DNA of 64,000 nucleotides from Diaporthe sp. PMI_573 (Eukaryota > Ascomycota > Sordariomycetes > Diaporthales > Diaporthaceae). Shown here one piece after another: positions 45,738-56,475 of this stretch. Under the pieces are notes generated by a model. It was not told where the DNA came from. It did no database searches and worked only from the letters and a program-made list of their open reading frames with translations. A program made the position numbers and the translations under genes. Numbering within the stretch: position 1 is the first letter of the stretch; each line of letters begins with the position of its first letter. Location of the stretch: assembly GCA_021399435.1 (NCBI GenBank), contig JAJTUP010000007.1:1612001-1676000 (forward strand), in the 5' to 3' direction.

Positions 45738-46898
45738 GGATGTCGGTGCAGTGTCCCGACGGATAGACCTGATCCCAACTATCAGTGTACATTCGCTGAG
45801 GATGTAGGCTCGCTAGGCTCGCTTACAACGGTTGGCAGTCTGTGAAGTACTAGTCGATCTATATGGCCGTATATACCAGCGTCTCAAAGTCGTGCATTGT
45901 CCGAATTGAAGAGACATCCAGCATTGTGGTTAGGTCTCAAAACCCAAGCTTTCCCCGCCCGTAGCAGATGTCAGATCAGGCATCAACCGGATGGGTCGCA
46001 CATGCTGACCGGTGTGACAATCACTTCTCTGCTTCGCTTAGTCAATATATATCCAGCAGCTTCCATGCCGCTGCGCCCAAAGCTTGGCTGCAGCTGCGCT
46101 ATCCCAATATGTCACGTAACACACACGTACACAGTTGAGACGGTCCTCACGTCTGGATGGGAGAAAGGTACAGGTTGACAGACAGACTGCAAATTTGCGA
46201 CGATGGTCGCCTGACTATTAAAAGGGAAGAGGTCAGCGAAGCTGCGAATGGCCTCGAAATCCTGAAGCAGGCCAGTTGGGCTAATGAGATACATAACACA
46301 CTGGTATGTGAATGCGCCGAGTGACAGGTCCCGTGGGCATTCAGCCCCCCCCCCCCCTTCAGCACTGACAAATATATTTCAAAATTATTAGATCTGCTAG
46401 GATGACAACAAGGGTGATCTTTCCTCATCCTGTTCACGGACTACCGCATTTCCAACCTACTGTTATCGGCATGGTATGTCAGCTGGGTTTTTGAGCGTTT
46501 ACTATTGTATGAAGGGACCGCCAACTGGAGTACATATACGGATCTAAAACGAAACCACTTACTATCGTGTGAAGGGACCGCCCACAGCTCTATAGGAGCC
46601 TGTGCACGGGCTGAAAGAAAGAAAGAAAGAAAGCAGCCCCCTTCCTCGCTGTAAAGAATTTTAGACATCAATTACGCAGTGTCATCATTAACGATATAAC
46701 TTCCGCGTGCATGACCATCCTAATCATAATCGTACAAGATATCTGACAGTCATATCGATATTGCACGTACACAATGCGACCACCTGCACTACAGACTTGG
46801 TTTTGTAAATGAGCGCGCCCTTATCAAGCCCTTCGCTTTCAGTCTCCATTACCTACCCACACTCCTCCATCGTCTCAGAGCCCAGGATCCCAGCATCA
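45738..46898. other. Intergenic with repeat copy B and simple-sequence tracts
   Basis: It contains repeat copy B (about 46482-46610), a 13-base C run (46345-46357), and a GAAA microsatellite at about 46613-46634. No gene is recognised. Confidence 0.55.
46482..46610 (+). repeat. Dispersed short repeat, copy B (partly duplicated)
   Basis: GCTGGGTTTTTGAGCGTTTA is followed by GTATGAAGGGACCGCCAAC. The second half is repeated 60 bp later as CGTGTGAAGGGACCGCCCAC and AGCTCTATAGGAGC. It matches copy A in block order, including a block near AAAACGAAACCACTT. Confidence 0.55.
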
Positions 46899-48105
46899 TC
46901 ACGTCAAGAAAGTAGGCGGCAAGTCGGGTCCTGAAAAGCCGTCAGCTGATATTCTCACTGATACAAAAGGGGGGGGGGGACAAAGGCAACTCACCCCAAA
47001 CATGCAGCCCATCAGGACTAGCCTTAGTCCGCTGGGTAGGATAGTCCTGGTTGAGCAGGTCCCCATCGACATAGTGCTCAAGGATGAACTTGCTCGGGTC
47101 GAACCAGTAGTCAAAGATCTGGCTGCCCATGATGTGGCGGCCTACGCCCCAGCAGTTCTCGTAGCCCTTGTGGCGCAGCCAGTCGTGGCCCAGGACCTGG
47201 GCGTCAAAGTCGTGCGTCTCGAAGGACGAGTGGTGCACGTGGCACTTGGGCCCTTCGAAGAAGAAGAAGCAGTGGTGGTCTACTTTTTCGTCGCCGCGGT
47301 CCAGCCGGAAGAAGACTGTTATGTCTTCATTGGTGTCGTCGTAGTTGAGCTGGTTGATGTTAGCTTGGTTTGTGGTGCACTCTGGGGTTTCAATATCTGG
47401 TTGCATGGCTTACCTCACTGGGGTAGAAGTTGAAGTATTTCGAGTAGAATTCATAGCACTTCTTGAAATTTGTCACGCACATGCCGTAATGCCCCAGCTT
47501 GTGCACAGGTGTTGGGCGCTTCTCAAAGCGCTGGAATTGGTTGGTGTCGCGGTTCTGCTTTTCGGGCTGCATTTATGAAATCGTCAGCACGCCCAGCTCC
47601 CATGCTCACCCCAGCCGTCATCTTCCGGGATTACTCCAGCAGCAGCAGCCGCCAACACGAGAGGGGCACTCACAAAGTTCAGCTTCAGCTCCGGGAACTT
47701 CGGGTCCAGCTCCTCGACCTTCTCCTGGCCATAGACGAGGTGCATGGGGAACCCATCGACAGGGTCATAGAACGTGACAGCCTTGCCCCCGCCGGGAGCG
47801 TCGGTCATCTCATAGACATCCGTCGGCTTCACCTCAGCAGGCAGGATCTTGGCGGCCTTCTCCAGCTCGGCGAGTGACTCGACGGCAAAGGCGGTGCCGG
47901 CAAACTCTGTCTTGGTCGACGCCTCGACGCAGAGGACAAAGGGCTCGGACCCGTAGCCGCGGTAGTACGTCCTCGGGCCGACGCGCTTGGTTTCGAAGAA
48001 GCCGAAGTCGGTCATGAAGAAGCGGGCGGCGTCGACCTCTTCCGTGCTGTACTTGTAGTAGACATGTGCGATGTGGTGGAGCTTGATCTTGTCTGAGTCG
48101 GCCAT
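46899..48105 (-). CDS. Extradiol-type dioxygenase of the VOC (glyoxalase/bleomycin-resistance) superfamily
   Basis: Two-domain VOC protein resembling catechol 2,3-dioxygenases. Exon 1 (48105 to about 47675) has KLHHIAHVYYKY and DPVDGFPMHLVYG. Exon 2 (about 47572-47415) has KLGHYGMCVTNF and ends YPSE. Exon 3 starts LNYDDTNEDITVFF and runs to about 46993, and a last exon gives PDLPPTFLT to the stop at 46899. The three likely metal ligands are visible: His in LGHYG, His in VDHHCFFF and Glu in ILEHYVDGD. This set is the 2-His-1-carboxylate site, so iron-dependent aromatic ring cleavage is likely. The last intron carries an 11-base G/C run. Substrate unknown; fungal members often act on aromatic or secondary metabolites. 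Confidence 0.85.
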
Positions 48106-49348
48106 GTTGAATGGGTTGAGATGGTTGCTTGGTTGTGTGATGGGATTGAATGAAGGAAAGGTAGCTTGGGGCGTGTGATAGCTGTCCTGGCTGGATATAG
48201 CTACAAGCTCGACAATGAAGAGGGTGATAGCTTATACTCCAAGCTGGCAGCAGGTGAGATCAGACGGGATGGTCAGATATGGAAATAAAGTCTTATACCA
48301 AAACACCAATTCCGTAATTCCGTAACCGATCGTGGACAGGGGAGGTGAGACTGGTAGCGAGGGCAGAGAGCATCGGCGTCTATATGTGTGCGACGAGACG
48401 AGACGAGCTCTGGACACTGAGACAGGACCCCTTTGTTCGGGCCGTGACGTCTTGACCCAGGAATGCTAGTCCTATTACCGAGCGGCCCACCAATACCGCT
48501 TACCCCCCGCGGGGTTCAGTGGTGGGGAAGCTCCATCGTGACGGATTAGTATGCCGACGAGGGTGCCACAGCAGAGGGCAGTGGTCCTGCTTGTCCTGCG
48601 GCAGTTGTGTACGAGGTGGGAAAACATTTTGGCGATGATATTGTGCATCCAGGATACATTGCAGCTCTATTAGTCAGTCAACCAACATCAACAGGGCATC
48701 TAGCAGTTATTCTTTCGGACATTCTGATGAAGCTATTGCCGCTTGAAGGATCACACATCATATTTCACATGGAAATCGCTCCGGGTGGCTTTTGGCAAGG
48801 TGCAGGACAGCTGAGCCGGACATCCGTAGCTCACAGCTAGTCCTGTTGATGTACTGCGCATGTACAATATGTCAAAAAGTGCTGTCTCAGCTTGCTCAGC
48901 TCTGGTCTAGGTCGAGTGTGAGGGGCAGGGAGGGTGTTGGTACGATAGAAGAGGGATAGGGTTGACCGCCCTGTTCTTATCGCAAGCCGATAAGAGACAG
49001 AGCGACATCATCGCCCTCCTTCTTCCGAGGGCAAATCGAGTAACCAAAGAATGCATCAACAATCGTCCATCTCGACCACAAACCCCAATATCATTCGCAG
49101 CAGCTGGCCATCTCCACCAGACCCGAGCTACCCTGGCCCTCCCATAGTTTTACCCGTATATCCCAGCTCCAAATCAACAGTCACACTCGAGACGCATCAA
49201 ACCTAATAGCAGCTCCAAGCCGGACCCTACTTCTACTCCCCGCTCCCCTGGGCCGCGCCCGTCAACCACACAACCTCACCCACCTCCGTGTCACCGTCCC
49301 TCCAGCTCCGTTCCGTGGCCGGCCACGCAGCCAGGACCAACCGCGGCG
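48106..49348. promoter_or_regulatory. Divergent intergenic region (1.2 kb)
   Basis: It separates divergent starts of the dioxygenase and the phosphatase genes. The end nearest the phosphatase is C-rich, like a leader. No gene seen. Confidence 0.5.
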
Positions 49349-50074
49349 ATGCCCAAGAAGCTCGCCAAGTCCTCCACCTTCAGCACGATAGCCTCGTCGA
49401 CCTCAGACCTCTCCACAGCCTCGACGATCCCAAACCTCCCTCCCATCCTAACCGACGGCGGTCCCCTCCCAAAACTCTTCGTCTTCGACCTCGACTACAC
49501 CCTCTGGCCCTTCTGGGTAGACACCCACGTGAGCGGGAGCAGCCTCAAGGCCGTCCCCGGGTCCAACAACACCTCCGTCGCGGACAAGGTCGGCGAGCAC
49601 TACTCCTTCTACGCCGACGTGCCCGCGGTGCTGCACGCCCTCCCGCAGCTGGGCATCCGCGTCGGCGTCGCGAGCCGCACGTGCGCGCCCGACCTCGCGA
49701 GGGAGATGCTCAAGCTGCTGCACGTGCACCCGCCGCCGCCACCCCAAGACGAAGGCAGCGGTGGCAAGAAGAAGAGCTCCTCCTCGGGCGGCGGGGGCAA
49801 GTCCCGCAAGGCCATCGACCTCTTCGACGCCGGGCTCGAGATCTACCCCAGCTCTAAGCTGCGCCACATGGAGGCCCTGCACAAGCGCACCGGTCTGCCG
49901 TACGGCGAGTTCCTCTTCTTCGACGACGAGAGCCGGAACAGGGATACTGAGAGCTTGGGGGTTACGATGTGCCTCGTGCGCGACGGCGTCACTTGGTCTG
50001 AGGTCGCGAGGGGGGTCGCTGAGTGGCGGCGGCGGAAGGCTGTTTCTGCGCTGGCGGATGGACAGGCTGAGTGA
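49349..50074 (+). CDS. Magnesium-dependent phosphatase-1 (HAD superfamily)
   Basis: Single exon, 241 residues. HAD motif I is FVFDLDYTLWPFW, the signature of MDP-1, with nucleophile and acid/base Asp residues. Motif II is in VGVASRT. The Lys/Arg of motif III is probably in the SSKLRHMEAL region. Motif IV is LFFDDESRN. The core is interrupted by a low-complexity insert around residues 128-153 (HPPPPPQDE, GGKKKSSSSGGGGK), absent from many homologues. MDP-1 dephosphorylates protein phosphotyrosine or phosphosugars in known cases; the fungal substrate is not certain. There is a polar Ser/Thr-rich N-terminus of 36 residues and no targeting signal. Confidence 0.9.
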   Translation: MPKKLAKSSTFSTIASSTSDLSTASTIPNLPPILTDGGPLPKLFVFDLDYTLWPFWVDTHVSGSSLKAVPGSNNTSVADKVGEHYSFYADVPAVLHALPQLGIRVGVASRTCAPDLAREMLKLLHVHPPPPPQDEGSGGKKKSSSSGGGGKSRKAIDLFDAGLEIYPSSKLRHMEALHKRTGLPYGEFLFFDDESRNRDTESLGVTMCLVRDGVTWSEVARGVAEWRRRKAVSALADGQAE

Positions 50075-50867
50075 GGGCCAGTCCTACATAAGTTTGTTTC
50101 AACTATAAGACTGGACGGGGCATTCGTCGTGTGGATCATGACTACAGCCCAGAGATCTGGTCCGACGACGAGGTGGCTTAAAGCCGTCGTTTCAACATCG
50201 AGTACGAGAAGTCCTACCTGCTCAGCAGCTCCGGAAGCTCTGGAACATGAAGCTAGGCTTTCCAATGCGGGTTACAACGTGATTCAATATCCGTTGGGGA
50301 CTGTCCACCACGCGCTACAAGAGTCGACGACCGAAGAGCATAGAGAGAGCATGGTTTTGCAGATTATCAGAGCCTCCAGGCAACCATCCCTTCAAAGGCA
50401 GGCAGGCATAAACGGCATCAGCCCATCACGGCCGAGATGGCCTCATAGAACACGCGATACCACGAGTACATGATCAGATAGATAGATATAGATAGACGGT
50501 AGAGGCTGAGCATTCGTCCAAGATGATATAGAAAGAGGAATATATTTCCAACCAGTCAGTCGCTGGTGGTTTGTCTTAGCCCACCCAAGCGGACCATGTG
50601 TATCAATGCCCACAACGCTTTCCACCTTGTTGCGCCCGGCGCGCCTTCAATCTCTCTACCCTCAAGCCAGGTCTGAACATTACAAAAAATGTCCAAGAAT
50701 CCCGCCTGCGTTCTATATCGTGTGCCTTCAATACGTGGTATCCTAATGCCTCCCGGATCTGCTATATATCCAGAACGAATCTCGTCTAATAACTCCGTCA
50801 CTAATGCCCATCTACCACACGCAGGCTTTCTTCCTTTCCTCCGATCCTGATCCTCTCTCTTCCCGGA
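50075..50867. other. Intergenic, convergent 3' ends
   Basis: No gene seen. A GATA-type microsatellite lies at about 50477-50498. Confidence 0.55.
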
Positions 50868-52517
50868 TTATGACGCAGCCACAGGTTTCCCATTAGGCAC
50901 ACCCTCGACCTCGCCCACCTTCTCCGAAACAGCCGCGTCGCCGTTCAGCTTCTTCTCGTCCTGGAGCGACAGCTCCTGCGTCGCGCTTACGAGCGGCGAG
51001 CTCAGGGGCGTCTTGAACTCCTCGTCCGCAGGGCTCGTCGGGTCTGTTGCTGCCGCCGTTGCCGGGTCTAGAGTCGATGCTGCTGCTACTGGGGGCTCCG
51101 CGGCTGGCGTTGGCGCCGGCGCCAGCGCCGGCGCCTCCTTGGCCTCGCTTGTAGTCACGGCAGGCACAGCCGCGCCGTTGGCAGCAGTAGCGCCCTGGCC
51201 CTCGGGGCCATCGGGGTACGGCACGGGTATGGTACACACCCTAACGCACCGCTCGACCTTATCCACGCTCCCGACAGCGACACACTCCAGCCTCTTGCCG
51301 CCGTCGATGGGCCTCCAGTACGCAGGGCCCTTGGGGAACGCCGCGTTTTGTGTATCGGCGCCCTCCCAGTCCGCCGCGTCGCGGATGACCGGGTCGAGGT
51401 TGGGGCTGTCGCCCCACCCGAAGTCGAGGGTGCCGCCGTACTTGCGGGGGATGTTGGCCGGGTCGATGTAGGAGGTGAGCACGGGGAGGACCTCGGCATG
51501 GGAGAGGATGAAGATCTTGGAGACGGTCACGGGGTCGAACCAGCGCTTGATCCAGGCCCAGACTGTGGAGAAGAAGGCTGGGGCGCCGATGACCTGGTTG
51601 GTTGGTAGAAGCGGACGATCAGTGGATAATTCATATAAGGGGCAAAGAGAAGGAACGCCAAGGAAGGGGGGGGAACTCACGAATATCCGGTCCAGGGTCT
51701 CGGGGTAGTGCGCGGTCGCCAGCTGGCTGGCCGCCTGCATGTGGCCCTTTAGGTTCCAGAACTGCTTGAGGCTGACGCCGCCGACGTCGACGATGTTGGT
51801 GGACAGGGTTATCGGGGTGCTCGGGTGCTCGCGGTCGGTCAGCTGGGTGCACAGGGGCTGGGCGAAGCGGGTCAGGTTCTCGTAGAGCGCAAAGAGGCGG
51901 ATCAGCTTGGGGGGCGTGTGCATCGACGCGGGAGGGGCGGCGGCCTTGGAGTAGGTCTTGTCGACTGACTTCTCGTAGGCCGAGATGGTCTTTGAGTCGA
52001 GGTGGCGGATCTCGAAGAGGTAGAGGGGGATGCCGCTGTTGTTCATGAAGCATATTAGCAAGACCTTTTTTCCTCTGTTGTTGTCTGTTGTGCAGAGATG
52101 AGGGACAAACCGTCTATCCCTCCTCCCCGTCCATTGTGGGTACAGCTTCCTGCTCTGCTCGTAGGCCTCGACATCGATGGTGTCGTAGAGCACGTCCAGC
52201 TGGATCGCCTTGCGCCACTCCTCGGTGTCCTTGAACTGGGTATATGCATCGACGATGGACCACTTGCGCGCGCGCAGGAACCGCAGAAGCGTGGGGTCGT
52301 CGTGCGAGGGCGGCGGGCCCGGCTGGTAGAGGCCCTTCTCGCCCAGGTACGCCTTGAACCCCCTGAGGGCCTCTTCCTCTTCTATCGTCAGGTGGCCCAG
52401 GTGTCCATGGGGGTATCCGTTCTCGAGGAGCGCCCTCTCCTTTTTCGACGATGCCCTCGAGGCGTTGGACTTGACCTTTGTGGCCGGGCCGGCGGTTGCG
52501 GTTGCACTGGGCGACAT
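50868..52517 (-). CDS. Sec14-like CRAL-TRIO lipid-binding protein
   Basis: Phosphatidylinositol/phosphatidylcholine-transfer-type protein. The start at 52517 (MSPSATATAG) is chosen over a longer in-frame opening because the basic, disordered leader fits the family. The CRAL-TRIO N-terminal part has LLRFLRARKWSIVDAY. The lipid-binding domain has DRGIPLYLFEIRHLD, LSTNIVDVGGVSLKQFW, HYPETLDRIF, APAFFSTVWAWIKRWFDP and PANIPRKYGGTLDF. Two introns (about 52056-52129 and 51600-51680) are free of stops and divisible by three, so they hide in the open frame; removing them restores RRDRGIPLYLF and LDRIFVIGAPAFF. The C-terminal tail is Ala/Pro-rich and disordered. It probably acts at Golgi or endosomal membranes. 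Confidence 0.92.
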   Translation of the reverse strand: MSPSATATAGPATKVKSNASRASSKKERALLENGYPHGHLGHLTIEEEEALRGFKAYLGEKGLYQPGPPPSHDDPTLLRFLRARKWSIVDAYTQFKDTEEWRKAIQLDVLYDTIDVEAYEQSRKLYPQWTGRRDRRFVPHLCTTDNNRGKKVLLICFMNNSGIPLYLFEIRHLDSKTISAYEKSVDKTYSKAAAPPASMHTPPKLIRLFALYENLTRFAQPLCTQLTDREHPSTPITLSTNIVDVGGVSLKQFWNLKGHMQAASQLATAHYPETLDRIFVSSPPFLGVPSLCPLYELSTDRPLLPTNQVIGAPAFFSTVWAWIKRWFDPVTVSKIFILSHAEVLPVLTSYIDPANIPRKYGGTLDFGWGDSPNLDPVIRDAADWEGADTQNAAFPKGPAYWRPIDGGKRLECVAVGSVDKVERCVRVCTIPVPYPDGPEGQGATAANGAAVPAVTTSEAKEAPALAPAPTPAAEPPVAAASTLDPATAAATDPTSPADEEFKTPLSSPLVSATQELSLQDEKKLNGDAAVSEKVGEVEGVPNGKPVAAS

Positions 52518-54057
52518 CTGGAATGCTGGGCTGGGGGCCAGGGTTCGGCCGTTGGTCTCCCTGTGCTGCGTGCGGAGTTTAGAGTTTGAGGCTGTGGCTG
52601 CCGAGCTGGCCGAATCAGACAGACCAGAGGCAGTGCAGTGCAACAGGAGGATGGGACTGAACACGGAGAGTGAAGCAAAACTGCAACAGCAAACTGCAGT
52701 GAGGATCAGCAAGTAACATCAACCTTCACAAGTGAAAAGATGGGTAACAAATAAGCCCGCCTGTGCCGCAGGATCAGACCCGGGTAATCCATCGCAGGCA
52801 CATGTTGGCGCCCTACACACCATACCTAATCTCCACACCGGCGGGCTCGGAGCTGACTCTCAAGTCCGGGTGGGTATTCTGGCCCCGGAAAGATGCGTCG
52901 CGCCTTGCCCGTGTTGGGCATAGATTCGATCCTGCACAGTAAGACATTTGAACAAGTCTTTAACTCTGTTAACTCAAAGCCCACACCCTCACAGCAGTCC
53001 AAAAGATCCCTGCACCACCTGCTGGTTGTAGTCATGCGGTCTGCACTCCCACGGCTATGAACAGACGACTCGAGTAGTTGGGAGGGCCACGGTCCAAAAC
53101 CACGAGACCCTCACGTCCCTGGGGGTAAAGTAGAATCTCCAATGACGTCAGCCAGGTCCCGCGACTCGGACAATCCATTTGAGCGATTGAATACTGCCGC
53201 TAGGGACAGGAGTAATTATTAAGCATTTAAAATCACAACCTATTCCGTCCCTTTGTTAACGTTTTCGAATTCACATAGCGCCATGCAAATCCTTGACCAC
53301 GTGGGGTGCCATGCATTTTTGCGTACTTATAAACTATGCAATAATTTTGTCTGATATTATACTGGCCCCTGTCAACTGTACATATAGCAGAACCATGACT
53401 CTGCAGCATGCAACATGCATTGTCTACAGATTTACACTCTCGCCTGGAAGAAGACTTCAAAATAAGGAAAGCTGTGGAGATATATCCCTCTCAGCAAGAT
53501 TTGTAGACTGCTGAGTGGCCCCGTGATGCCTGGCCAGTGACATGTTCCAGAATTGCTGCGTCCTTCTAACCATTGGAGACCTTGGACGCCCATTTGGACT
53601 TTTCTACGAGGACAAAGTCCTACGGACATGGCATTGAAGGGAATTTATCTCGTCTTGTTCGCTTAGTTCTCAAGTGCTGTCATATTGTTACTAGATAGGA
53701 TAACCTCCCCGTCGCTCGAGCACCAACATGTGCTGGCTCAACCAACTGCAGCCTGTCACACCTCTTGGCGGCATCCTCGAATAAAACTACAGATCTCAAA
53801 TGCGACAGGAGCATCTCACCCAATCTGAACCGAGTCGGTTTAGCCTGAGAAAGCTATATACCCCCTCATTCCTGCCCGATTCGAGGGGCTTCGTTCTCTC
53901 TCACAATCTATCCTCATCCATGTCTGAATCCCTCTTCTAAGCTGGGATCACAGCGCTGCCTTTGTATATCGAACGGTTCCGTATAACATGCCATCAGAAG
54001 CTTGAGGCTCAAAGATCCGAAGTGAACCTGTTCGCTCACGTGTAAGGCGCTACCAAC
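52518..54057. promoter_or_regulatory. Divergent intergenic region (1.5 kb)
   Basis: No gene seen. It should hold the promoters of the Sec14-like and hybrid-binding-domain genes. Confidence 0.5.
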
Positions 54058-54693
54058 ATGGCCCAGGGGAGCAAGAAACGCAAATACTTTTACGCAATCA
54101 GCCGTGGCCGCTGCTGCCCGTCGGTCATCTCATCATGGTGAATCACCTAAATAAAGCTGAGGCAACCCAGATGGTGACGTTTGGCGCTGATGAAATGGAT
54201 TCCAACAGGCTCGATGCATGGCCCATGGTCCGTGGGTATCCCGAAAACAAGTACAAGGGGTTCGTGACATTCAGCGGTGCCAGGGAATGGCTATCACAAA
54301 GTGGCCACGACACCTTTCACTTCTGCCAAGGACTCTGCGATGGTCCCAAGTCAGAGTCGAACGAGCACAGCGGACACCCGGGCTGTTATGAGGCAACGGA
54401 CGGACGAGACACTGCCATATTCGAAGATTACAAGTTAGGAATTTCTTCAACGCCTGGATCGATGTTTCTTACTGACAAGTTAACACAGTGATGCCAAGAA
54501 ATACACAAAGGGATGTAGGAACTCCACTATGAAATCATGTGCTGACCGTAAGAGTGCGAGAGCGGCCCTAAGGGGGCTCGGGCACGTAAATCGGGGTGTG
54601 GATTTGGTAAGTCTCAATAAGGGGGATCCGTCAGGAGGAGATGATGGGGACATTGCTTCTGGAATGGCCGAATTATCTCTTGAGAGCCGGTAG
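54058..54693 (+). CDS. Standalone RNase H1-type hybrid-binding (viroplasmin-like) domain protein
   Basis: Three exons (54058-54137, 54209-54433, 54489-54693) join in frame to 169 residues. The N-terminal block YFYAISRGRC...SSW, then WPMVRGYPENKYKGF and SGAREWL, is the RNase H1 N-terminal domain that binds RNA/DNA hybrids or dsRNA. The rest (DAKKYTKGCRNSTM, ending SGMAELSLESR) is not an RNase H fold: the DEDD nuclease residues are absent and only about 110 residues remain. The protein would therefore bind hybrids but not cut them. The first intron falls inside the Trp codon of the domain, so an unspliced reading hides the start. The domain call is strong; the role is unknown. Confidence 0.75.
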
Positions 54694-56475
54694 TAGTTAC
54701 ACTAATCTGCAATTCGTGAGCCTGAGTATCTAGGTACTCACTCGTGCTGCCCCCCGTCGTGCTGTTGGCTCAAAGGCAGGAGTGTTAAGCTGTATTTCAT
54801 GGCTCAACAACCATTATTCTTCCCACAAATTACACAAATTACACAAGATGCGTTGTTTTTAGAGATGGTAATTGAGGAGAACATGGCGCCGTGCCTGTTT
54901 GATCCGCCACGATGAAAGACCTCTCCTGAGACTCTCCCATTTCCGACCCGTGACTCCACTTGGTCACGTCCAAGGAAATCCGTACAATAAGCCTGATCCT
55001 TTCTGACACAGGATATCGCAGGGTACGTCCTCCTACCAACCTTTCACGGAGAGTCATTGACGCTGTTCTGTATTGCTACATACCAGGATTGAACTTGTGT
55101 ATTCTTCTTAGACCGGTGCGCCATTTCGTAACCTGAGCCTATCTTCCTAGATATCTCGGGAACAGCTGGGCACACGAAAGGAATGCCGTTACTGGCATCA
55201 TGCTTGCCATCTAACTAGCGGTCCCTTCTGCATTCTTTGTTTGAAAAAGCTTCCCTTGAGCACGCAGTCCTGCGGATCGTTGTATTCATTGAGCATGGAT
55301 GAGGGCTCCTTAGATAACTTTATGTGTTTGGGATTGATCAGGTGTGTGGCATGTGACCACGGATGTCCCCTGGCCTCGTTGCTCTGTCCATTAGTAGACT
55401 GATTCCTCTGCTTGCGTCTCCGATACCTAAGTATTGATGAGCAGGTATTATGACGGTGTAAAGATTGACTAATTAACTCTATACTTTATAAAGGAAGTGG
55501 CAGTCTCCCTCTACTAGCTTGCATTCCATTTTGATCCTACTGTCATCGTGATGGCATATATGCATGATTCGAGGATGATGCTGTGGCTGCTTGCCCTTCA
55601 TGGTTCGCTTTGTTTTGCCTGACACGCGCTGTTGTGGTCAGGTCATCGACAACAGTCATGATTCTGCGCTTAGAGAGACCTGATGCAAGGCGTCTAATCA
55701 AGCGGAACTATCGAACAATGCAGTCAGAAGCCATTAGGTCATAGGCTGACTGCACCAGGCTGCGGACTACAATCTGTCTTCCCCAATTGCCGAAGCTAAT
55801 TCACTACGCATGCATAGATCCACCAACGTCCTTCTTTCGAATTCCTACACTCTTCTTTGCAGCCGTTTAGCCAAGTCTTGAAGTTCCCGATCGATCCATC
55901 GCACCGGCTGTAGCTTCGGAACAACTGCCGGGATGTGCAGTCCCGCAGTCGTGGTTCCGCCTATTAACCGGCTCAGAGCTGGCCCCCGCCTTGGATCATT
56001 TTAATTAGTCTATAGGAGGGCATTTAAAGGTGGTCGGGCCCACTCCGTTCTTTGTTGCATTTTTAGCCAAGAGCAAGGAGACATCTCCCAAGGGGGAGAT
56101 CCTCGAGAAACCTCCTTCGCAATTAGGCTTAGTGCGTGTTCGTTTCCCAGTCACATCCATACATCGACAGTGCCATCCATTCCAATCATGACCATGTGGG
56201 ATCTTCAATATCCTCAACCAAGGGATGAACATGTCGCCAAAAGCGCCAGAGGGCTCTTGGCGCCGTAATCCCGCGACGGCGAGGAAGATCAAATGCTTTG
56301 TCACGGACTACACCTTCCGAGAAGACTGTTCGATGTGACATTACGCCCAACGGCGATGGTGAGAATATATAGCATTGCTTGGCGGTTACCAGTTCGTCGA
56401 GACGGGGCCGTGGTTCTACCTCTCCCGACCAACTTTTACTACACCCGTTGAATATCTGTATCACAAACGATTTTC
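54694..56475. other. Gene-free region (1.8 kb)
   Basis: No ORF or splice chain with protein-like content is found on either strand. The last few hundred bases should hold the promoter of the sugar dehydrogenase gene. Confidence 0.5.

Noticed and set aside
49288..49857. Arg/Pro-rich ORF over the phosphatase gene
   Set aside because: Frame shadow of a GC-rich gene; the phosphatase frame has all HAD motifs.
54135..54491. 118-codon ORF taken as a whole gene
   Set aside because: Its first part is an intron and its end is another intron; the spliced three-exon model restores the domain.
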